In this document: positions 63,096-64,000 of the stretch, one piece after another
Numbering within the stretch: position 1 is the first letter of the stretch
Layout: each line of letters starts with the position of its first letter
Source: Eubacteriaceae bacterium
Lineage (GTDB): Bacteria; Bacillota; Clostridia; Lachnospirales; Lachnospiraceae
Assembly (NCBI GenBank): GCA_902362455.1
Contig: CABIWJ010000005.1
Coordinates: forward strand, 1-64,000
Direction of reading: 5' to 3'
DNA length: 64,000 bases
Translations under genes and position numbers: made by a program
The notes under the pieces: model-generated
Database searches by the model: none
The model's input: the letters and a program-made list of their open reading frames with translations, nothing else
Told to the model about the DNA's origin: nothing

Positions 63096-64000
63096 ATGAA
63101 AAAGTCAGAGAAAGCTATGGTATGTCAAATAAGACGTAGACATATATGCACAATTATGATTGCAATTATGGCTATGATTGTATTCAACATATGGTTTAAC
63201 AGTGTAGAAACTATTGCGGCAGAAACTACAGATATTGTAACGTTTAGCCGGCAGAAATTTACTGAATCTACGTATTCGTTAAAAATAATAGAAATTCATT
63301 TTGTTTCGAAGAAGGATTTGCGGGGAAATGTATTAACAGAAATTAATAAGCAGTCAGGACAGGACATAAGTGTTAAGCAGGATGGCTCTGTAAAGGTATT
63401 TTTGATAGATACAAATAAAGCATATGTGGTAAGTATGAATAATAAGACGATGCAGCCGGATACATGTGCATATATGTTTTCTGATTACATGAGACTTTTA
63501 AAAATCGATTTTACGAATTTCTATACAGGAAATGTAACCAGTATGAAATATATGTTCAGGAGATGTTATGACATAACAAGTATAGATGTAAGTAAGTTTG
63601 ATACACGTAATGTAACTGACATGCAATATATGTTTGCAGATTGTGAGAGTTTGAATTTTCTTAATCTGTCGAATTTTAATACTAAGAAAGTAACATATAT
63701 GCAGTATATGTTTATGGGCTGTACACATTTGAAAGATGTCAATGTATCAAGCTTTAATACGCGCAATGTAACAGATATGAGATATATGTTTGAAGGCTGT
63801 GGTCTTACAAGTATAGATGTAAGTAACTTCGACACATCTAAAGTAACTGACATGGCATCTATGTTTGCAAGCTGTGGTAACTTAAGACACTTAGATGTGA
63901 GTAACTTTGATACATCCAAAGTTACTAATATGTCGGTTATGTTTGGTAGCTGTAGGAATTTAGCAGAATTAGACGTGAGCAACTTTGATACATCTAAAGT
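63096..64000 (+). CDS. BspA-like DUF285 repeat surface protein (cut by window end)
   Basis: The frame is open from the ATG at 63096 (GGAGAG upstream) to the end of the window, at least 301 codons. A basic N-terminus and hydrophobic helix (about 19-34, CTIMIAIMAMIVFNIWF) form a signal peptide or anchor. From about residue 148 there are repeats of about 25 residues with FDTSKVTDM or FNTRNVTDM and YMFxGC, the hallmark of BspA-like/DUF285 leucine-rich proteins. These are surface proteins in many gut Firmicutes, linked to adhesion. The C-terminus is outside the window, so length and anchoring are unknown. Confidence 0.85.
   Translation, partial: MKKSEKAMVCQIRRRHICTIMIAIMAMIVFNIWFNSVETIAAETTDIVTFSRQKFTESTYSLKIIEIHFVSKKDLRGNVLTEINKQSGQDISVKQDGSVKVFLIDTNKAYVVSMNNKTMQPDTCAYMFSDYMRLLKIDFTNFYTGNVTSMKYMFRRCYDITSIDVSKFDTRNVTDMQYMFADCESLNFLNLSNFNTKKVTYMQYMFMGCTHLKDVNVSSFNTRNVTDMRYMFEGCGLTSIDVSNFDTSKVTDMASMFASCGNLRHLDVSNFDTSKVTNMSVMFGSCRNLAELDVSNFDTSK

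Noticed and set aside
63498..63982. Minus-strand open frames with apparent repeats
   Set aside because: They are shadows of the plus-strand BspA-like repeats, which have a proper start, signal region and known motif.

Overview
The window comes from a low-GC Gram-positive bacterium, most likely a gut Lachnospiraceae (Clostridia). This is inferred from the AT-rich composition, strong GGAGG-type ribosome binding sites, the metG-tatD-rsmA block followed by a DUF6128-like gene, a Gram-positive CpsB/CpsC/CpsD capsule regulatory trio, and giant Ig-like and BspA-like surface proteins. No rRNA, tRNA, IS element, complete prophage or CRISPR array was seen.

Layout. (1) 1-3.7 kb is a decayed accessory island. 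It holds a zinc-ribbon protein, gene fragments without starts, a C-terminal tip of a polymorphic toxin next to a probable immunity gene, and a small coiled-coil membrane protein. (2) 3.8-6.8 kb, minus strand, has a small (p)ppGpp synthetase, a CgeB-like glycosyltransferase, an HTH regulator and a 54-residue protein behind a perfect 16-bp palindrome. (3) 6.9-8.5 kb, minus strand, is a queuosine-precursor unit: a preQ1-I riboswitch and terminator precede a radical SAM protein (possible queuine lyase) and a VUT/YhhQ-type transporter. (4) 8.7-12.9 kb encodes a DUF885 lipoprotein and a large anchored exported protein. (5) 13.0-19.3 kb is a conserved block: metG, tatD, rsmA, a DUF6128-like protein and a degenerate HD-GYP protein. 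A cluster of GC-rich hairpins, a GNAT acetyltransferase and a LytTR regulator follow. (6) 21.2-32.6 kb is one gene for a 3784-residue surface protein.

(7) 32.7-62.7 kb is a capsule/surface polysaccharide locus built around phosphocholine. It starts at a good promoter with cpsB, cpsC, cpsD, an Ig-like exported protein, an LCP ligase and the initiating sugar transferase. Next come two LicD transferases, an IspD/TarI-like cytidylyltransferase coupled to an SDR (probably making an activated polyol-phosphate or sugar), glf, an APH-fold protein, Wzy and Wzx. A secreted parallel beta-helix protein with C-terminal choline-binding repeats follows. Two glycosyltransferases (one probably a galactofuranosyltransferase) and a third LicD come next. 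The locus ends with a duplicated choline module: LicA kinase, LicC cytidylyltransferase and BCCT transporter; then a wHTH-LicC-LicA fusion, an internally deleted licC remnant and a second BCCT transporter.

Working model (inference): choline is imported by the BCCT carriers, phosphorylated by LicA domains, activated to CDP-choline by LicC domains, and transferred by a LicD to a galactofuranose-containing polysaccharide. The polysaccharide is flipped by Wzx, polymerised by Wzy, controlled by CpsBCD and attached to the wall by the LCP protein. The choline-binding beta-helix protein would then dock on the decorated polymer. (8) The window ends inside a gene for a BspA/DUF285-repeat surface protein.
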